Counted from the stretch's first letter, positions 10,436-31,170 are shown. The stretch is 64,000 nucleotides of DNA from Drosophila pseudoobscura (GCF_009870125.1 NC_046681.1:18427001-18491000), one strand, 5' to 3'. Numbers and translations are program-made. Notes: generated by a model from the letters alone, not told the origin.

Positions 10436-13400
10436 GCTCTCAGAATCAACAATAAAAGCTAGCAAACAAAAACCATTTGTTGTTGCACAAAAAGCTCCTA
10501 TTCCTTTGCTGTTCTCTCTCGCACGTTTTTAGCTCTCTCTCTCGCAAGTTTTCTAGCAAATTGTTGTTTACATTTGAAATTGTGGAAATTTGAAGATTGG
10601 AAAGCGTTGCCGCCAGATGGCGACTGTAACATCCGGCTCAGCGGCTTCTCAGGGAGTTAATCTCGATGAAGATCGGTCGACCTTATATTGATTAGAACAA
10701 AGATATATATTTTGATATCGAGAAAATATTAATAATCTGAAAGAGGTGCGTTTACTTTACCTCCAGAGTAAACTGTATCACAAATCGTTTCGATTATTTA
10801 TACTACCATCTTTAGGAATTGAATCAAAGAAAGCTCTGGGAAAGCTCAGGGCACACCACACTCGCACGAGTAGGTCACTCTGCCACCAACCCTGCAGCTT
10901 GGGGTATGGGGCGGGCATTCTGGGCACTTTAATGATTTGTTTACAACTTTGTTGCCCTGCAATTTACCGCAAGCACACGGCTCCGCTCTGCCTGGCAGCC
11001 CTCTCTCTCTCTCTTCTCTCTCTCGTCCCTTTTCCAAGGGGAGCTTTCGGGGGCTGGCTGTGTCATGCGTTGCGCTCAAAAATTCGATAAAAAGGAGGCT
11101 CGTTTCTGTTTTGGCCTACATGCCACATGCCACACAGCGCGACCAGCCCCGAATCGGAGTCCGAACCCAAAGCCGAACCACAGCCGATGGAAACTTGGTC
11201 AACAGCGGAGAGCTTCCAACTGCAGTAGCGCTGCGCTGCCACATTGCCACATTGCCACACTGCCATATTGGCACAAGCTTGTCTCAGTCGCCAGTTGCCA
11301 CAGGACAGTCGAGACGAGTTGTTGTTTATCCTTGGAGGCAGCCGCCCGAGCACCGTACAGCTAGAGGCTTGTTTTGGTTACCGTAGTGGTTACCGTAGTG
11401 TTGGTGAACGAGTCCTCCTCGTCGTGCGCGCGTGTGTGTGCCCTCTGTCCTGTGTCCTATGCCCTGTGTGTGCGCTTAAAAATATTTGCCATGAATTATT
11501 TACCCAAAACGGGGCCTACAAACTTTTAAATGGAACACAGGATCGTACTCGTACTCGTGCGAAAAGTGGAGTTGAATAAGCAAAGCGAAACTCTGACGCG
11601 GACGCGGACTCGGACCCGGAGCTAGCGGACTGGGGCAGCTTGCAGTGCAGGAATCAAGGATGCCAGAGGAGGATGCAGACTCCGTTGGATGCATTTTCTG
11701 AAGCGCAGTAGGTGCCTCTCTTTCTCTTTCTTTGTTGTTCTTCGTCGCTCTCTCTTTCTCTGTTTTCAGCAACCCCCCTTCTCTCTCTCTCTCTCTCTGA
11801 GTGGCTCTCTCCCTCTCTCTCTGTCTCTCTATGTTAGCGTGTGTAGAGTTTCGATTTCGTTAGAAAATCGAAACAAAAACTGGCAAGGGCTCGAGGATTG
11901 TGGGTGTCGTGGCTGCGGCTACCTGTAGATGCCACTCACACATACACACACGTACACGATACACTCAAACAAAACACACACACACGCACACAATCGTATC
12001 CTCCTGCCAGTTCATGTGAGTGGGGAGTCCTTGAACACGGTTTATTGTCGTTTCACCATTCGCTGCTCCCGTATCCGTCTCTGTGTCCTCCACCTCACCT
12101 CCACCTCCGTCTCCCCGCATCCGACTCTCGACTGCCCGTTTCCGACTCTAATTAATTTATAATTCAAGGTCCACTGAGCCTCCGCTGAAGGTTAAATATG
12201 AGGAACAGGCTTATGTTTCGTTTGATTGGGATTGGGATTTTCTGGTTCAGGATACTTCCAGAATACTCTCGCATATACACATACAGGCGGGCGAGGGGGG
12301 CGGGGGAGTGGTGGCACGCTAAAAAGTTTGAAATTGCTCTTCTTAAGCGCAACCCCAACCAAAACCCCACTCCCGCCATCTGGCAGAGATAATTGAAGGA
12401 ATTTCTTGGCCAAGCAACGACAAAGTTGTCCCAAGAATTTGGCGGCAGGGCCGTGATTCCTGGAGTCGAGTTTCGTCCAAGTTCTGGCCGATTACGTTCT
12501 TTGGCTTTTGGCTGATTTTGCAATCGGTAATCCTGTTGTTGCTGTTGTTTGATGGGGGATTAAAGAGATAGCGATAAGTCAGCGAAATGGAGCGGATGGC
12601 GGCGAAGAATTGGTGCAGAAGGATAAACCGCGTTACGCATACGCCACGTTGGCCCTGTGACGTGGTCTGGCAACTTTCGGGGGCAAACAACGGCAAAAGC
12701 TTCCCACTGCTGACCGTTGGGCGCCTGCCTCTTTCCTCTCACCGCCTCTCGCAGTCTCTCCCGCCATTGGGCCTGCAGCAGCGGCTGCTTTCTTCTTGCT
12801 CGATTCTTTCGCCGAAGAACATTTTCGCCTGAGCAGGAAAAATGTTCAATGATTTTCCGCTCAGTGTGAAACGAACCAACAACTAAAACGAAACGAACGC
12901 GCGCGCATCGCACAAAATAGAAATATTTTCAAAGCGGGCGCACATAAAATTAGCCTCCCCAGCCAACCCCCCTGCCACCTGCCACCTGTCCGCAGCAAGA
13001 GCAAAAGGAGAATATCGAGAGGAGCGGGGCATAACTAAAATCTTAACTATAAAATAAACAATCGAATCGACGAAACAACAGAGACTGAACGCGAACCGAG
13101 ATACTTATATCCACAGATACATATTGCACGAGTATGTAGATATTTGTACGTATCCGTGGCAATTATTATTGTGGCAATTGGACTGAGGATTGCACTGATT
13201 GCACCAAGATTGAGATTGAAATCGAGCGAATGACAGAGCAGAACAGAACCGACCGAAACAGAGACAAAGACAAAGAATCCACAAGTAGCTGGCGACGCAA
13301 CGCGGGGCAGGCCCAGGCGGAAAGATAAATAGTCAAACAGATCGGATAATTGCTCTTTGGGGCGGCTAATGCTAGTTCTCGCTCTAAAAATAAACTCTCG

Positions 13401-13839
13401 AACAATTCTCGGAGACAACTACAACTACTGCATCACTGTTCCGCCCTCTGCAGACGAGTAGTTTTGCCAGTTCTCCCAGGAAGTAGTCGGAGAAGAGCCA
13501 CCTGCCCTTGGAGCCCTGAGGATCCGTGTGAGTAGAGCCCTGCTGTCTGTCTGTCCTTGACCCATCTTGATCGGATTAGGGAAAAATCGAAATAACAAAC
13601 TTAACTTCTAGCCTGTGCGTCACATTCAGAGAGTGGCAGGAGAGCGAGAGCGAGAGAGAGAGAGAGTGTTGTGGTGTGGCATGGAGTGGAGTGTCGAGTC
13701 GTGTGTCGTGTGGCGTGTGCCCTTGCCTTGCCTTGCTGGTGTCTCTGTCCCCGCCGCCGTCGCACACACTAATTCGTCATTTTCCGTGTTGTTACTGTTG
13801 TTGGTACCACACGTACCACACGGCGAATGGCGGCTAGCG

Positions 13840-13914
13840 GATGGATGAGTAGATGGGTGGATGGATGGATGGATGGATGGATGGGTGGATGGGTGGATGG
13901 GTAGATGGATGAGT
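13840..13914. repeat. GATG/GGTG tetranucleotide tandem repeat
   Basis: A run of GGAT units with GGGT variants extends for about 75 bp. It is an interrupted microsatellite likely to vary in length. Confidence 0.85.
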
Positions 13915-15876
13915 GGTGTTCACTTTTTATAGCCAGCAACAGTCACACACCCGGACACAAGCCACACAAATGAAGCGCCCGTCTCCTCCTCCCAGTGTCC
14001 CCTCTCGTCCCCTCCTGTCCCAGTGTGTGTCCCAGTCGACCAACAGTGTTTATGTCAATTTGAATTTTGCATGCGGCCGCTAAACGCTGAATGTGTTTGT
14101 GTGACTGTGTGCGAAAGTGCCTGCGGATGTGTGTGTGTGGGAAGCGGAAGACGGCGCAAACTGCGCTTCATTGCAACTTTGTGTGCGGCTTGTGGCAGCT
14201 TGTGGCGGAATGTGAATGTGCCACCAAGGAGTACTCGAAGACAAGAAAGAGACCAAAGCAGAGCGGAGCAGAGCAGAGCAGAGCGATGGCACTTGTCAGA
14301 GCGGAAACGGATATCCCGTGTGCTCTTTGCCTAGTCCGCCCTTCGCCTCTGAGCGCGCCTCCTGTTTGTCATTCCACTTCGTCAGCAGCAGAAGCAGAAG
14401 CATGTCCTGCCCCCTTAATGTCCTTGCATTTGGAACACAGGAAATTTTAAATTGAATGTGCAACTCCCCGTCCAACCCCCCTCCCCTCCCGATTGTCGCT
14501 CTGCGTCTCGCTGTCTGTTTTGCTGTGTTTGCCTTTGGCTACAGTTCCAGCTCCAGCTCCAGCGCTCTAGTTCTAGCTGTTGCGCTGTTGTTTGTTCTGC
14601 CTTCTTCTGCACTGCGTCTTGTGTCCTGTGTCCAGTGTCCTGTGCCCTGTCTCCTGTGTGCTGTCCCCTGTCTCATGCCCGATCTACTCTGTTCTGTTTG
14701 CCTCCATTTGCTTGGTCGCTGGGCGAGATTTGTTGGCTTAGAGCTGCCAGAGTGTCCAGAGATTGGTGTGTGTCAGTTGCAAGGGGCGGGCGGATGAGGG
14801 GGTGGGCATTAGTTAGTAAATGGCACATTTTGTGGACAGCAGGAAGACGGCCGGAAGGGAGGGAGACCGTACAGTTGCTCCTCAATTCCTGTTGCATTGC
14901 CATCGTACTTTCTACGCTGTGACTCGTTCGGTTCCCGGTTTCCCATTCATTTGCCACTACGTGGCACAACATGCATACTTACCCCTAGATTTATGGGCCT
15001 CTGCGCCGACACACGCAGAACGTGGCTTATGTAACAGCTCCCAGGAGTAACCCAATTTCCTCCTCTGCTGCTTAAACAAATTGAAGCAATGGCCTCCCGT
15101 TGCACATCCGCCGCTGGCCTCGATTGGATTGGAGCCCTCCGACTGGGGATTGCGGAGAACGGAATCGGTGTCGCCGCGCAGCAGGAGGCCAAGCAGCAGC
15201 AGCAGCAGCAGCAGCAGCCAGAGCACTGCCACTCGACCCCTTCCCGATGAGATCAGACGATGAGATGCACGGCCGAAAAGTATCTTTGAGAGCGCGTATC
15301 TGTGCCAAAGTGTTGGCCTAACTGCCGGCTGACTGTCTGCCTGCCTCCTGCCTCCTGCCTGCTGCCTTTGTCCCCTTGGCTTTTATTGTTATTGTTGTAA
15401 TCGTGTGGCACACACGCACTCTACATGCCGCACGCCTCATGCCGCACACCACATGCCACATGCCACATGCATGTATTATCCCATAAACACTTAACGTCGA
15501 TGCTGATGTCGATTTCGCTTGGCTTTGGCTTGAGCATTGTCTTTGTCGGCTTTCGGGCTTATCGCACCCATCCGGACGAGAGGATGGGGCATGTGGGGTG
15601 TGGGGTGTGGGGTGTGGCATGATGGCCTTCTCCCACCCCCAACCCACTACTAAATATCCATCTTGGTGTCCTGTGTGTGTCCTGTATGTGTCCTGTGTGT
15701 GTGTGTGTGTGGAGGGGTCTTTGGGCTCACTTGACGCTGCCTCAAGTTGTTGTCGCTCGATGTTCTCGTTATTCTTATTATGCTCCCCCTCTGCCACCTC
15801 CTCCCTTCCACACATGCCACCCATAACTTTTATTTGCATAAGTGTAAGTGTAAATGCATGTACATGTACATGTACA

Positions 15877-15879
<3 letters not shown>

Positions 15880-15909
<30 letters not shown>
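15880..15909. repeat. TG dinucleotide microsatellite
   Basis: About 13 TG units follow a short TGTACA repeat. It is a simple repeat with no gene content. Confidence 0.85.
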
Positions 15910-18900
15910 CTATGGGGTTCTCAATCCTTTTGTATTTGAAACAACAATAAAATACTCACAGACAAAGAGAAAGCGAGAGAGAGAGAGAGAGTGAGAGACG
16001 TATGTGTGTGCATGAATATTTCATTATATATATCGGATTTCTCAGAGCTTTGCCTGTTTTGTTGCCCCGTGTCGTTGCTGCTGCGGCAGCAGGTCCTCTC
16101 CCCTCCTCTCCTCTCCTCTGCAAGTGTCTGCAGTTTGCCCCGATTTCGAGTGGAATCGGTATTGGAGTACTTCACGATTGTGCGGTAATTACGGGGAGGG
16201 GCTTTGTGGGAGGGGAGGGAGGATTTCATTTCCATGAAAGATGATTACGTGTCATAGAACAACGTTTGTTCGAGCCCCGATTTGATCTCCTTCGCTCCCC
16301 CTTCGCTCTAATGCATCATAATTATGCCACCCATTAGAACGACAGGATCCTCCGTCTCCGTCTCCGTCTCGATTCCATCATCAAGGGGTCATCAATCAAG
16401 GGACCCCCTCGGTCGAGCGGGAGGGGCTGTGCGTGTGCATCATTTGCGTATCTGTGTCCGAGAGTGTGCGAGCAATTTGCCACCGGAGGAGGCACAGTGC
16501 CTGTCGATTGTTTTCGACTCAAGGAAATGTTTCCCGAGTTTCGATTTCCGTCGTTTGTCAAAACTTTGTATGGGGCATGAGGGAGGAGTGGGCGTGGGGG
16601 GGGGGGATGAGTGATTCATGGGTGTACTATTTCTGAAGCGACTTCCGCCTTCCTCCCGTCTGATGATCTCTGGACATCGGACATCAGGCGCTGTCTTCCA
16701 TAAAATTCCGAGAAGGAAACAAATTAAAAGTCCACGCAAAGGAGAAGATATCGTAAATAATGGAATTCGGAAAAACAAGACCACCACAAAGACAATATGT
16801 ATGCTGGGCAATCAAAAACGAATTAAAAGAGCATTAAAATTCACAAATCCGGCAGCAAAGGGAAAAGATTGCTCTAGAGCCACGATGAGACCTCTGTACT
16901 CTGTGATGGCAAACAGCAAACATTTTTGACAAATGAATCAGATTGCCTTTCTTGTGTATTTATTGTTTTTGCGGTCAGAAAGAGGCCTGCAGATTTATTT
17001 GTATTTATTATAGAGCCCGAACCCCGAGCACCGAGCACCGACCACCGAGCACCCAACACTCTGACCGACGGATGTCCGATGGGAGACGGGTGTCGTGTCC
17101 CAGGGTGCCCCATGGTGCCACCCGCACGTCTTCTATTCTACAATAATGTGGTGCACGGCCTGCATTGGCCGGGCCGCCAAAGCATCGATGGGACAGGGAC
17201 AGAACTGGGACGATGGGCGATGTCTCGACTCGTGGCCGAGTGCGTGTTGACCGGGCTAGAAGCGAGTAGCGCGATTGCGTGGGCACCCTTCCCCATCCCG
17301 TTGCGTGTGTATGAAACAATAGGAATGGAAATGGAAGGTAGAAATGGGGGGACATGAAATAGTAAACACAAGCAGGCTGGAATACTCTTTCCCTTTCACT
17401 TTTCGTGGGATTTCCCGGCGTAAAAACCGAACGAGTCGCCGGGAAGAGTGCGAGGTCTCCTTCGGAAGGGTATGCGTGCCTGCCCGTGTGTTTGCCCGCG
17501 TTTTGTATTTACTTGTTTGTCTTTTAATTTGGAAATTGTATTGTATAGCCTGTTTGCTTGGGAGCACTTTGCTCCCTGCTCCCTTCTCCCTGGGCACTCG
17601 GGACTCTGGATTACTCCTGGGTGCGTGTGTACTCCGGTTAATGGCCTGTGATGTGTACAGAAGGGCACAAAAGTGGCAGAGGGATCCATACGGAGGGAGC
17701 CACTTGCCTCCCCATCAGCGGGTTTCCCCGATGCTCCTTCTGCGACTCCGGGTCTATGTATGTGGGGTAATTGCATTTCCTGTAAAGTGGAGCATATTTG
17801 ACGGACCGTTGCATTATTAAGTGGACACAGGGGGTGTGCACTGAGCAGCTTGTAAAGTGCCTGCCCTGCTATTATCCCTGCTATGTCGATCGTAGGGAGG
17901 CAGGGAGGGAGGGACATTCTCCAGTCAATTATCACCAACACCACAGACAATTTTTCCATGAACGTTCGCCCCCGTTCTCCGCCCACGCGTAAACTGCCTC
18001 CAATGACTGGGTCAGGCATCGGGCATTGGGCATCGGGCATCGGGCATTGGGTGCTGTTGTCCATCAGGTGAATGAGTCAGCAGCCAGCGAGCGTCCATTA
18101 CCCGCCGCCTGTCATTCAGCCAATTACCTGGGCCCCAAAAGCAAACAAAGCAGCGCCCCCGAGCAAGATTGCGAATATACGGACTACGGAATACCAATAC
18201 AGAGGGAATCCATATACTAGAAAGAGAGAAGCGGAGGAGCGGTGGGGCGATGGGTGGATGCATGGCAAACGATGATCGTTCGTTCATTCATTCATTCATA
18301 TTTCTTTGAGGCGATTCATTTATGCCCAAATATTGCTCATAAAGATGGATGGGTGTATGTATCTGTGTATCTTTGTATCTGCGCATCTGTGGGGGCAGCA
18401 TGTAACAGCTGTTTGCTAGAAGAAGAACTGAAGATGCAAAGAGAGAAGCGACATATTTTGTAGTCTCTCCTCTCTCGTCTGTCGCTTTCCAGTCGTTCTC
18501 TCTCGATCTGTTCTCGTTCTCGGATGAATTCAGCGAGACACATCCCTGAAATGAACATTCGGCGAGAGTAAATTGGCTTGAATCTCCCGTGGACCACGGC
18601 GGGGATTTCTTTTCGCTTTGCAAGCGTTTGGCGTTTGGACGTGTCGCTTGGATGTCGCGTCGACCTACTGGCCCGTCCTCAGAGCAAAGTTAGTTTAACT
18701 GGGCGTATACGCAACGCAACGTAACGCAACGCGCCTCGAACCTACTGCCTGCCAGCCATCAGCTATCCGCCATCCGCCCCGTGGTACCGTCGCATCCGTC
18801 TCCGCGCTGCCGTGTCGTCGTTACTGCGTGGCCGCGTTCCCCGAGATCGAAATCGAGATCGAGAGAGATCCCAATCTCGATCCGCAAATCGCATTCCCCA

Positions 18901-20904
18901 GCGGCAGCCAGTCGTCGCCCGCCGCTCGTGCGTTCCGTTCGCTCTGTCGCTCTGTGTCGCTCTGCCACCCGACCGACGAGTCGTCGTTCCACGCGCACCA
19001 CTTCCGAGCGACTGTCGCTCGTTACCCGTATCCGTGTATCCGTAACCGGTTATCGGTATCCGCATCCCGTGACGGATTAGCTCGGATCGGAGATCGAATC
19101 GAATCTACTACGGCCCACTGCCCCGTACACTGCCAGCTGTCAGCGGAGCGGACGATGTGCAGAACCGTTTGGAACTAGAAGCATTTGAAAGGCACGGGAT
19201 TTTCAGCTTTTCTTTCTGCCTTTCTGCCTTTGTGCCTCTCTATAGCTATTTTTACCGTGTGTGTGTGCTGCTGTGCGGTGTGGCACACACACATACTTCG
19301 ACAATACAACATTTTCAAATCTCACATATTTTTTTCTTAACAAATTTGCCCGAGTTTCCTCTTCTCTGCTCCACATCTATGCATGTGTTGGGCGCGTGCG
19401 TGTGTGCGTGTATGAATGTGTGGAAAATTTAATTTTCATGGCATTAAATAAGTTATAAAACAACACATTGATAAACGGAATGATTGCAATCGAAAATAAT
19501 CGATAAATTCGAAAGTAATCAAGGGATTACCGGGATGCCGCCCGATCGATCCACTGTGCCACGCGTAATCCTCTCTGAATAATAATCAGATTATGAATCC
19601 AATTTAGATTGGATAAAGAATCCAATCGGTGTGTGTGTGTGCGTGTCTGCTGTGTGCATCGGATCGATTGGGGCAAAGAATCAAGCTGTCATTCGCCATT
19701 TTCCATTTGCCACATTCCGCTCTGTCGCTCTCTCGCTCTGCTCTCTCTCCCTGCCACTTGCCACTTGCTACTTGCCGTCTCTTTTGGCTGGGATGCATCT
19801 GAGCGGGTCTGAGGAAAGCGTGTCAAGTAAAAGACCTTCCTTCCTGCCTCTAAAGTGAGGCAAAGGCATAGGCATACAACAATAACTACTGCCACAGTCA
19901 GTAGTCGTGCTCGGTGGCGTCTTCTGTCTGGTCTGGTCTGGTCTGGCTTTTCGGGTGTTAATACTTAATTTATGTGAACCTATAAATAATTTCAATTTAG
20001 AGAATCCGAATGCTGTTGACTGCCACAGCGCCTCTCAGTCCCAGTACCAGTAGCAGTCCCAGTCCCAGTCTTAGCCTCTCCGCCTCTGGCAGCGTCTTCT
20101 CCTTGCCTTTCCTTTCGTTCCTATACTATACTACGAGTATACTATAATATAGTGCGAGTTGTACGAAAAAATATGCTAAAAATACCAAAAATTGAACGCT
20201 GCGTGTTCTTTTTACAGTGTGTGTGTGTGTAAATGTGTGTGTGTGTCTATAAGAGAGAAGGAGATAGAGGGAAAGTGAGAGTGCAGTGCGAATTGATTGA
20301 AGTGCAGGCAAGTCCGCAACGAAAAACAGAGTGATCCATCTCTAAAGAAACCAAAAACTGAAGCGTGAAACGCCTGAAACCAACAAAAAACAAACAAACA
20401 CACACTCACACACACCCAAACACACACACAGACAGTCACAGGCAGTAGGCCACAGGAGGATGGCAGATGGGATGATTGTTGTTTGGGTTCTATCGGCGGA
20501 GGAGGCCAGAGGAGAGCAGCATCGACATCCCCACTGTGCGACGTCAGTCAGTCAGTGGACTATTATTTAATGTTCATCTAAATCTGAGGCAAGCAGGGAA
20601 AGCGGGAGGGGCGGGGACAAATTTGCCAAAAAGAAAATAAAATCAAAAGACAGAAAATGAGACGGAGACAAGCACTAAAATACAGTTGAATACTCGTACA
20701 CTCGTACACTCGTACAGTGAATATTACGAATATTTTCGGTTGCTCGTCGAGCGAAATTCAGTTTTCAGTTTTCGGTTCAGTTGTATCCCATTTTACGAGT
20801 ATGTGCCGCCAACGCTGACGCCGACGCCGTCGCCTCTCTTTGTTCGAAAGAAAATCTTTTAAAATAACAATGATACATACCGCTCTCCGTTGTCCGCTCT
20901 CCTT

Positions 20905-20968
20905 TGGCCACTAGCCACTAGCTGCTGGCCACTAGCTGCTGGCCACTGGCCACTGGCCACTGGCCGCT
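20905..20968. repeat. Minisatellite of GGCCACTAGCTGCT / GGCCACT units
   Basis: Imperfect tandem copies of GGCCACTAGCTGCT are followed by three shorter GGCCACT units. It is a small local expansion in non-coding DNA. Confidence 0.75.
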
Positions 20969-22417
20969 GTCTTGTTTATAAATAAATGCTCATACGTAGG
21001 ATGATGTTCTTTATCACAGAGGAGGAGGAGGAGGAGGAGAAGGAGGAGAGCAGCGAGAGTGATAATAGAATGCCCTGGGCAGGCAGGCAGCCACTTGCTT
21101 CGACTTGGATTGGATGGGATGGGATTGGACTGGATTGATTGCTCGATTTGTCTGCCAGATAATAATTGCTGCTGCTTCGATTTATGGTCAACCAACCTGC
21201 CCCTCTGCTCGGCAACAGCTATTGCTTTTGGCCATATTCCGCCTGTTGCTGTTGCTGTGGCTGTTGCTGGAATATCCATTTGTTTAGAGCAACAGAAGGG
21301 GCAAACGTTGCCCAAGAGCGGAGAGGAGCCCAGCCAGAGACAGAGCCAGTGGCTCCTACGAGCAGCGGTAGTTGCGTTTGTTTTCATCATCATTAATGTT
21401 TAAACAAAACAACATTGCCCCCACAGTCTGGAGTCTGGCGATGCCGGGACAGTGGAGCAACACTCCTTTGTTCTGCCACTGCCACTGCCTCTGCCAATCC
21501 CACTAGCAATCCCTCGAGCAGTCCCATGCCCCGCAAACGGTGATTCGTTGCTCGGTGTGTGGATGTTGTCTATTAATAACAAAGCCTCTGAAGAATTCGC
21601 CTCTCGTCGCGTCTAAACCAAAATCGTTTTGGCGGCGACCGCAGAAGAACAATAAAAGGCGAGAGGCAAACCAGAAACCAGAGGCAGAAGCAGAAGCAGG
21701 AAAAAATCCAAACCGAAGAACCGAAGAAGCGGCCAAGCAAAATGTTTGCGGAATACGCAATGTTGCAAGATGGTTAAAGTAAACAAGGGCCGGGGGGCAG
21801 GGTCCGAACGAATGATGGGGGGCATGCCCCGACCAGAAAGCACTCTCCCACTGTCTCCCGTTCTCCGCTTCCTGTGAGTGAGTGCATTTGAACTCTGAAC
21901 TGTTTGCATAACCTGAAGCAGTCCTCAATCTTCAAACCTCCATTCACAAATAAAATCATTTCCGGCAGAGATTTCCCCCTGTACCTCCTGCCGCTCCATG
22001 GAGCAGGCTCCTCGGGTATTCGGGAATTTGTCGATTGAGAATGTGTGTGTCACTTGATGGCCTGTGTGGCGGCAGGAAGCGGAATTCGATTCCAGAAAAG
22101 CAAAGCCAGAAACTTGTCGAAGTAATACACAAATATTTTCCCCCCACTCCATGTTCCGTGGGGCAGCGGGAGGGGGGTAGAATATTCGAAATAATCCTAC
22201 AAACAATTTGAGCGCAAAATACTTATAATAAAATCTATATTATACAACTACGGGGCAGAGTCTGGGATTACTCATCGTCGTCATCGTAAAGCATTCGAAA
22301 AATTCCACTGGTTCCTCGCTCTCCAGAGGCAGAGCACACATGGCCTCCAGTCCCTGATCGGAGCAGAGCATAACTCCCCATCGAATGCAGGAGAAGTGCA
22401 AGTGCAACTGAGAGACT

Positions 22418-22510
22418 ATGAAGAGAACCCTGCAGGTACTGTGCGTGGCCTTCGCCTTCTACTATGCACTCTTCGTTATATTCTATTACTGCTATCGGGC
22501 GTACATTTGA
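22418..22510 (+). CDS. Candidate 30-residue transmembrane micropeptide
   Basis: An ATG with A at -3 opens a 30-codon frame. It begins MKRTLQVL and continues through a hydrophobic, aromatic-rich stretch (CVAFAFYYALFVIFYY) to CYRAYI and a TGA. A short basic head, one membrane-spanning segment and a basic tail are the layout of single-pass micropeptides such as those that regulate SERCA. I do not recognise it as a known one. Many third positions are C or G, as in the coding genes here. It lies about 1.5 kb upstream of the junctophilin start codon and could be a separate transcript or a uORF in a jp 5' exon. A 130-residue frame runs antisense to it and could be the true signal or chance. Confidence 0.35.
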   Translation: MKRTLQVLCVAFAFYYALFVIFYYCYRAYI

Positions 22511-23248
22511 ATCGAACAGGCATCGATCCATCTGCTGGCTTGCCCTGCCCTGCCCCGAGAACAGCTGAGCACAGAGAAAATCCACTCGAGAGGCGGCGGC
22601 TGCCGCCTGCCATTGAGAATTCTGTGGCATTTGACGTGGCTCGTGCACACAGACACACACCTACAGTGTATACTCGATAGATAGATATATGTACACACTC
22701 GTATGTGTGTGTGTGGATAGGTGTGGGGGTGCTCTGTGTGCGGGGCAGATAGATTTGGTTTTGGCCAGTGCCAGTGCCTGAGAAAAGAATAAAACTATGA
22801 ATCGCATCTACATTGAGAAGAGCACACTGCAATCGCATCAAATCGAATGCAATTACATCGAATCCATTATGCTTCGTCACCGCATCACATCATCCGCTCG
22901 TCCTCGACTTTCTCCAAGGTATTTTCCATTTCCCCACTGTCTCCCGCTGTCTCTCCTGCTGTCTCCTCCTCCTCCAACCCTCAACAATCCTCCCGCTCAG
23001 ATCGCTACTCGAACAAAGGGGGAACTGCTGGGAAGGGGCAATCGGAGGGCATCGCTCAGTTCTTTCGACAGATGGAAATCAATAAATCATTCGGAATATG
23101 CAAAAAGATTCGCATACAGATACAGGGCTCCGATCCGGAGGGTTCAGTAAATGCTTGTGGTATTCCATTCGCCGGCTGTTTACTAAAATTGCATAATCTA
23201 TAGTTCTATAGAACATTCATGAATCTCTCGTTTTGTCGCTTTTTGCAG
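22511..23248. other. Non-coding DNA before the jp coding exon
   Basis: A possible donor (CCAAG|GTATTT) lies at about 22919 and an excellent acceptor (polypyrimidine then TTTTTGCAG) ends at 23248. This could be the last 5' UTR intron of jp. An AATAAA at about 22788 leaves room for a separate short transcript. No gene is otherwise seen. Confidence 0.4.
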
Positions 23249-29712
<6,464 letters not shown>

Positions 29713-31170
29713 CGCCGAAGGATACGCAAGACGACACGAGGCAGGAGCAGATGTGCTTGCGACTCGCCTCCGCACGGCTCGGCGTTTTTGGAGCCACTGT
29801 CACTCAGATGCTCAGTTGGGCAAGAGCGCAGCCCGCGCTGTTTCGTGTGCTCTGTGTACTCCACTCCTCCCCACACTTTTGTGGGGGCGAGGCTAATTAC
29901 TTTTTAGCATTTGCAGTAACAAATTATGAACCAAAATAAGTATCCAACGTACTACACACACTCGTCGCGAATACTCGTATGTTTATCATATACATAATAT
30001 GAGAGTAACAAAGAGAAGAGAAGAGAAGCGAAGAGAACAAACACACAAAATCGAATTACAATTCTAGACTGCAGCCAACTAAAGAATAATATAATTAACT
30101 AATTAACTAGCGCAGAACTGCAATGCACAAATCGTAGTAAACTACTAGTAAAATACTTGAACCGAACCGGGTGGCTGTGCGGCCATTCGATTAATTTGTC
30201 AAGCCAATTAAACAATTTATATTTGTGGCTAACCAGATAGGAGAGGAGGTAGCAGCAGCAGCAGCAGCAGCAGTAGTACGAGATCAAATAACTATATGCA
30301 AATCAATTTAACGAATTTTTCTACACATTTAATGTAAAGCTAAAGGTAAAGGTAATGGTAAAGCAGAATGAAAGAAACAAAAACACAGAAGCATAATCAA
30401 TGTTTGAGCAGAACGAACACACGTAATACTCTTATATGTACATATATATGGATGTATTCGAACTGTGGCTACATAATACTCGTACATATGTAATACGAAA
30501 GCAAATCTTAGACAAATGCAAAGAAACCAAAAAAAGAAAACAGAAAACAGAAACAGAAGCAGAAACTATTTCCTATTTGCAATTGAATCTACATTAGTCA
30601 GCAAACTTAATCAAAACAAAAGGCAACCAAATAATATATGTATGTACTCATATTTATATATTACAAATCGTAACGATGTGACACCTATATTTGTATAATT
30701 AGCTAAATTTTATGGGACCGAAAATAACAAGAACAAGAACAAGAACACGAGCAGCAGCCGCAGCAGCAGCAGCAGCTCCAAGAAATCAAAAATCTAGGGC
30801 GCTTTTCGCGCTTTGTTTTGGGTTAACCAGTTGAAAATTTTTGAAAGAAGTAAGGTAAACAGAATAGTAAAGAAAACAAATCCAAACAAAACAAAATCTA
30901 TAAAATATATATGTTTAAAAACATCGGATTGAGATTGTTGACGAATGAAGCTGTATATATACATTTTAAAATATCGTATAACTATATTTATTTTCTTCTC
31001 CATAATTTATGTTTAATTTCATACTTTCATTTCAATGTGTTGGAACATATCGTTTTTAGTTTCATTTAATTTATGATATACGAACATGTTTTCAACGTTA
31101 TTATTTGAACTTTTTCATTTGTTATAGAGATTTTTATGCATTAAAATATTGAAATGAAATAAAACCGCAC
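29713..31170 (+). other. jp 3' UTR
   Basis: Non-coding AT-rich DNA follows the jp stop. It contains CAG and A-rich simple repeats and ends with AATAAA in AAATGAAATAAAACC near 31157. That is a plausible poly(A) signal, giving a 3' UTR of about 1.45 kb. Confidence 0.6.

Larger units (their letters stand above)
7724..22417. other. Long non-coding region upstream of junctophilin
   Basis: No gene can be supported here. Short open frames are driven by CA/TG, CT/GA, CAG and Asn/Leu-type repeats. GA/CT tracts near 11770-11825, 13630-13670 and 15970-15995 could bind GAGA factor. Consensus-like splice donors occur at about 10224 (CCG|GTGAGT) and 13528 (CGT|GTGAGT), so untranslated first exons of jp may lie here, but sequence alone cannot prove them. 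GC-rich, purine-balanced DNA at 18620-19160 looks like 5' UTR or promoter DNA. Confidence 0.45.

Noticed and set aside
13840-13914. GATG tetranucleotide tract as a functional element
   Set aside because: It looks like an ordinary microsatellite. Nothing nearby depends on it.
7724-22417. Possible CRISPR-like or satellite arrays
   Set aside because: The repeats are simple microsatellites without regular spacers, and this is an animal genome.
22268-22660. 130-residue minus-strand frame over the micropeptide candidate
   Set aside because: It has no recognisable domain or signal and starts in a TG-repeat. It is kept only as an alternative to the micropeptide reading.
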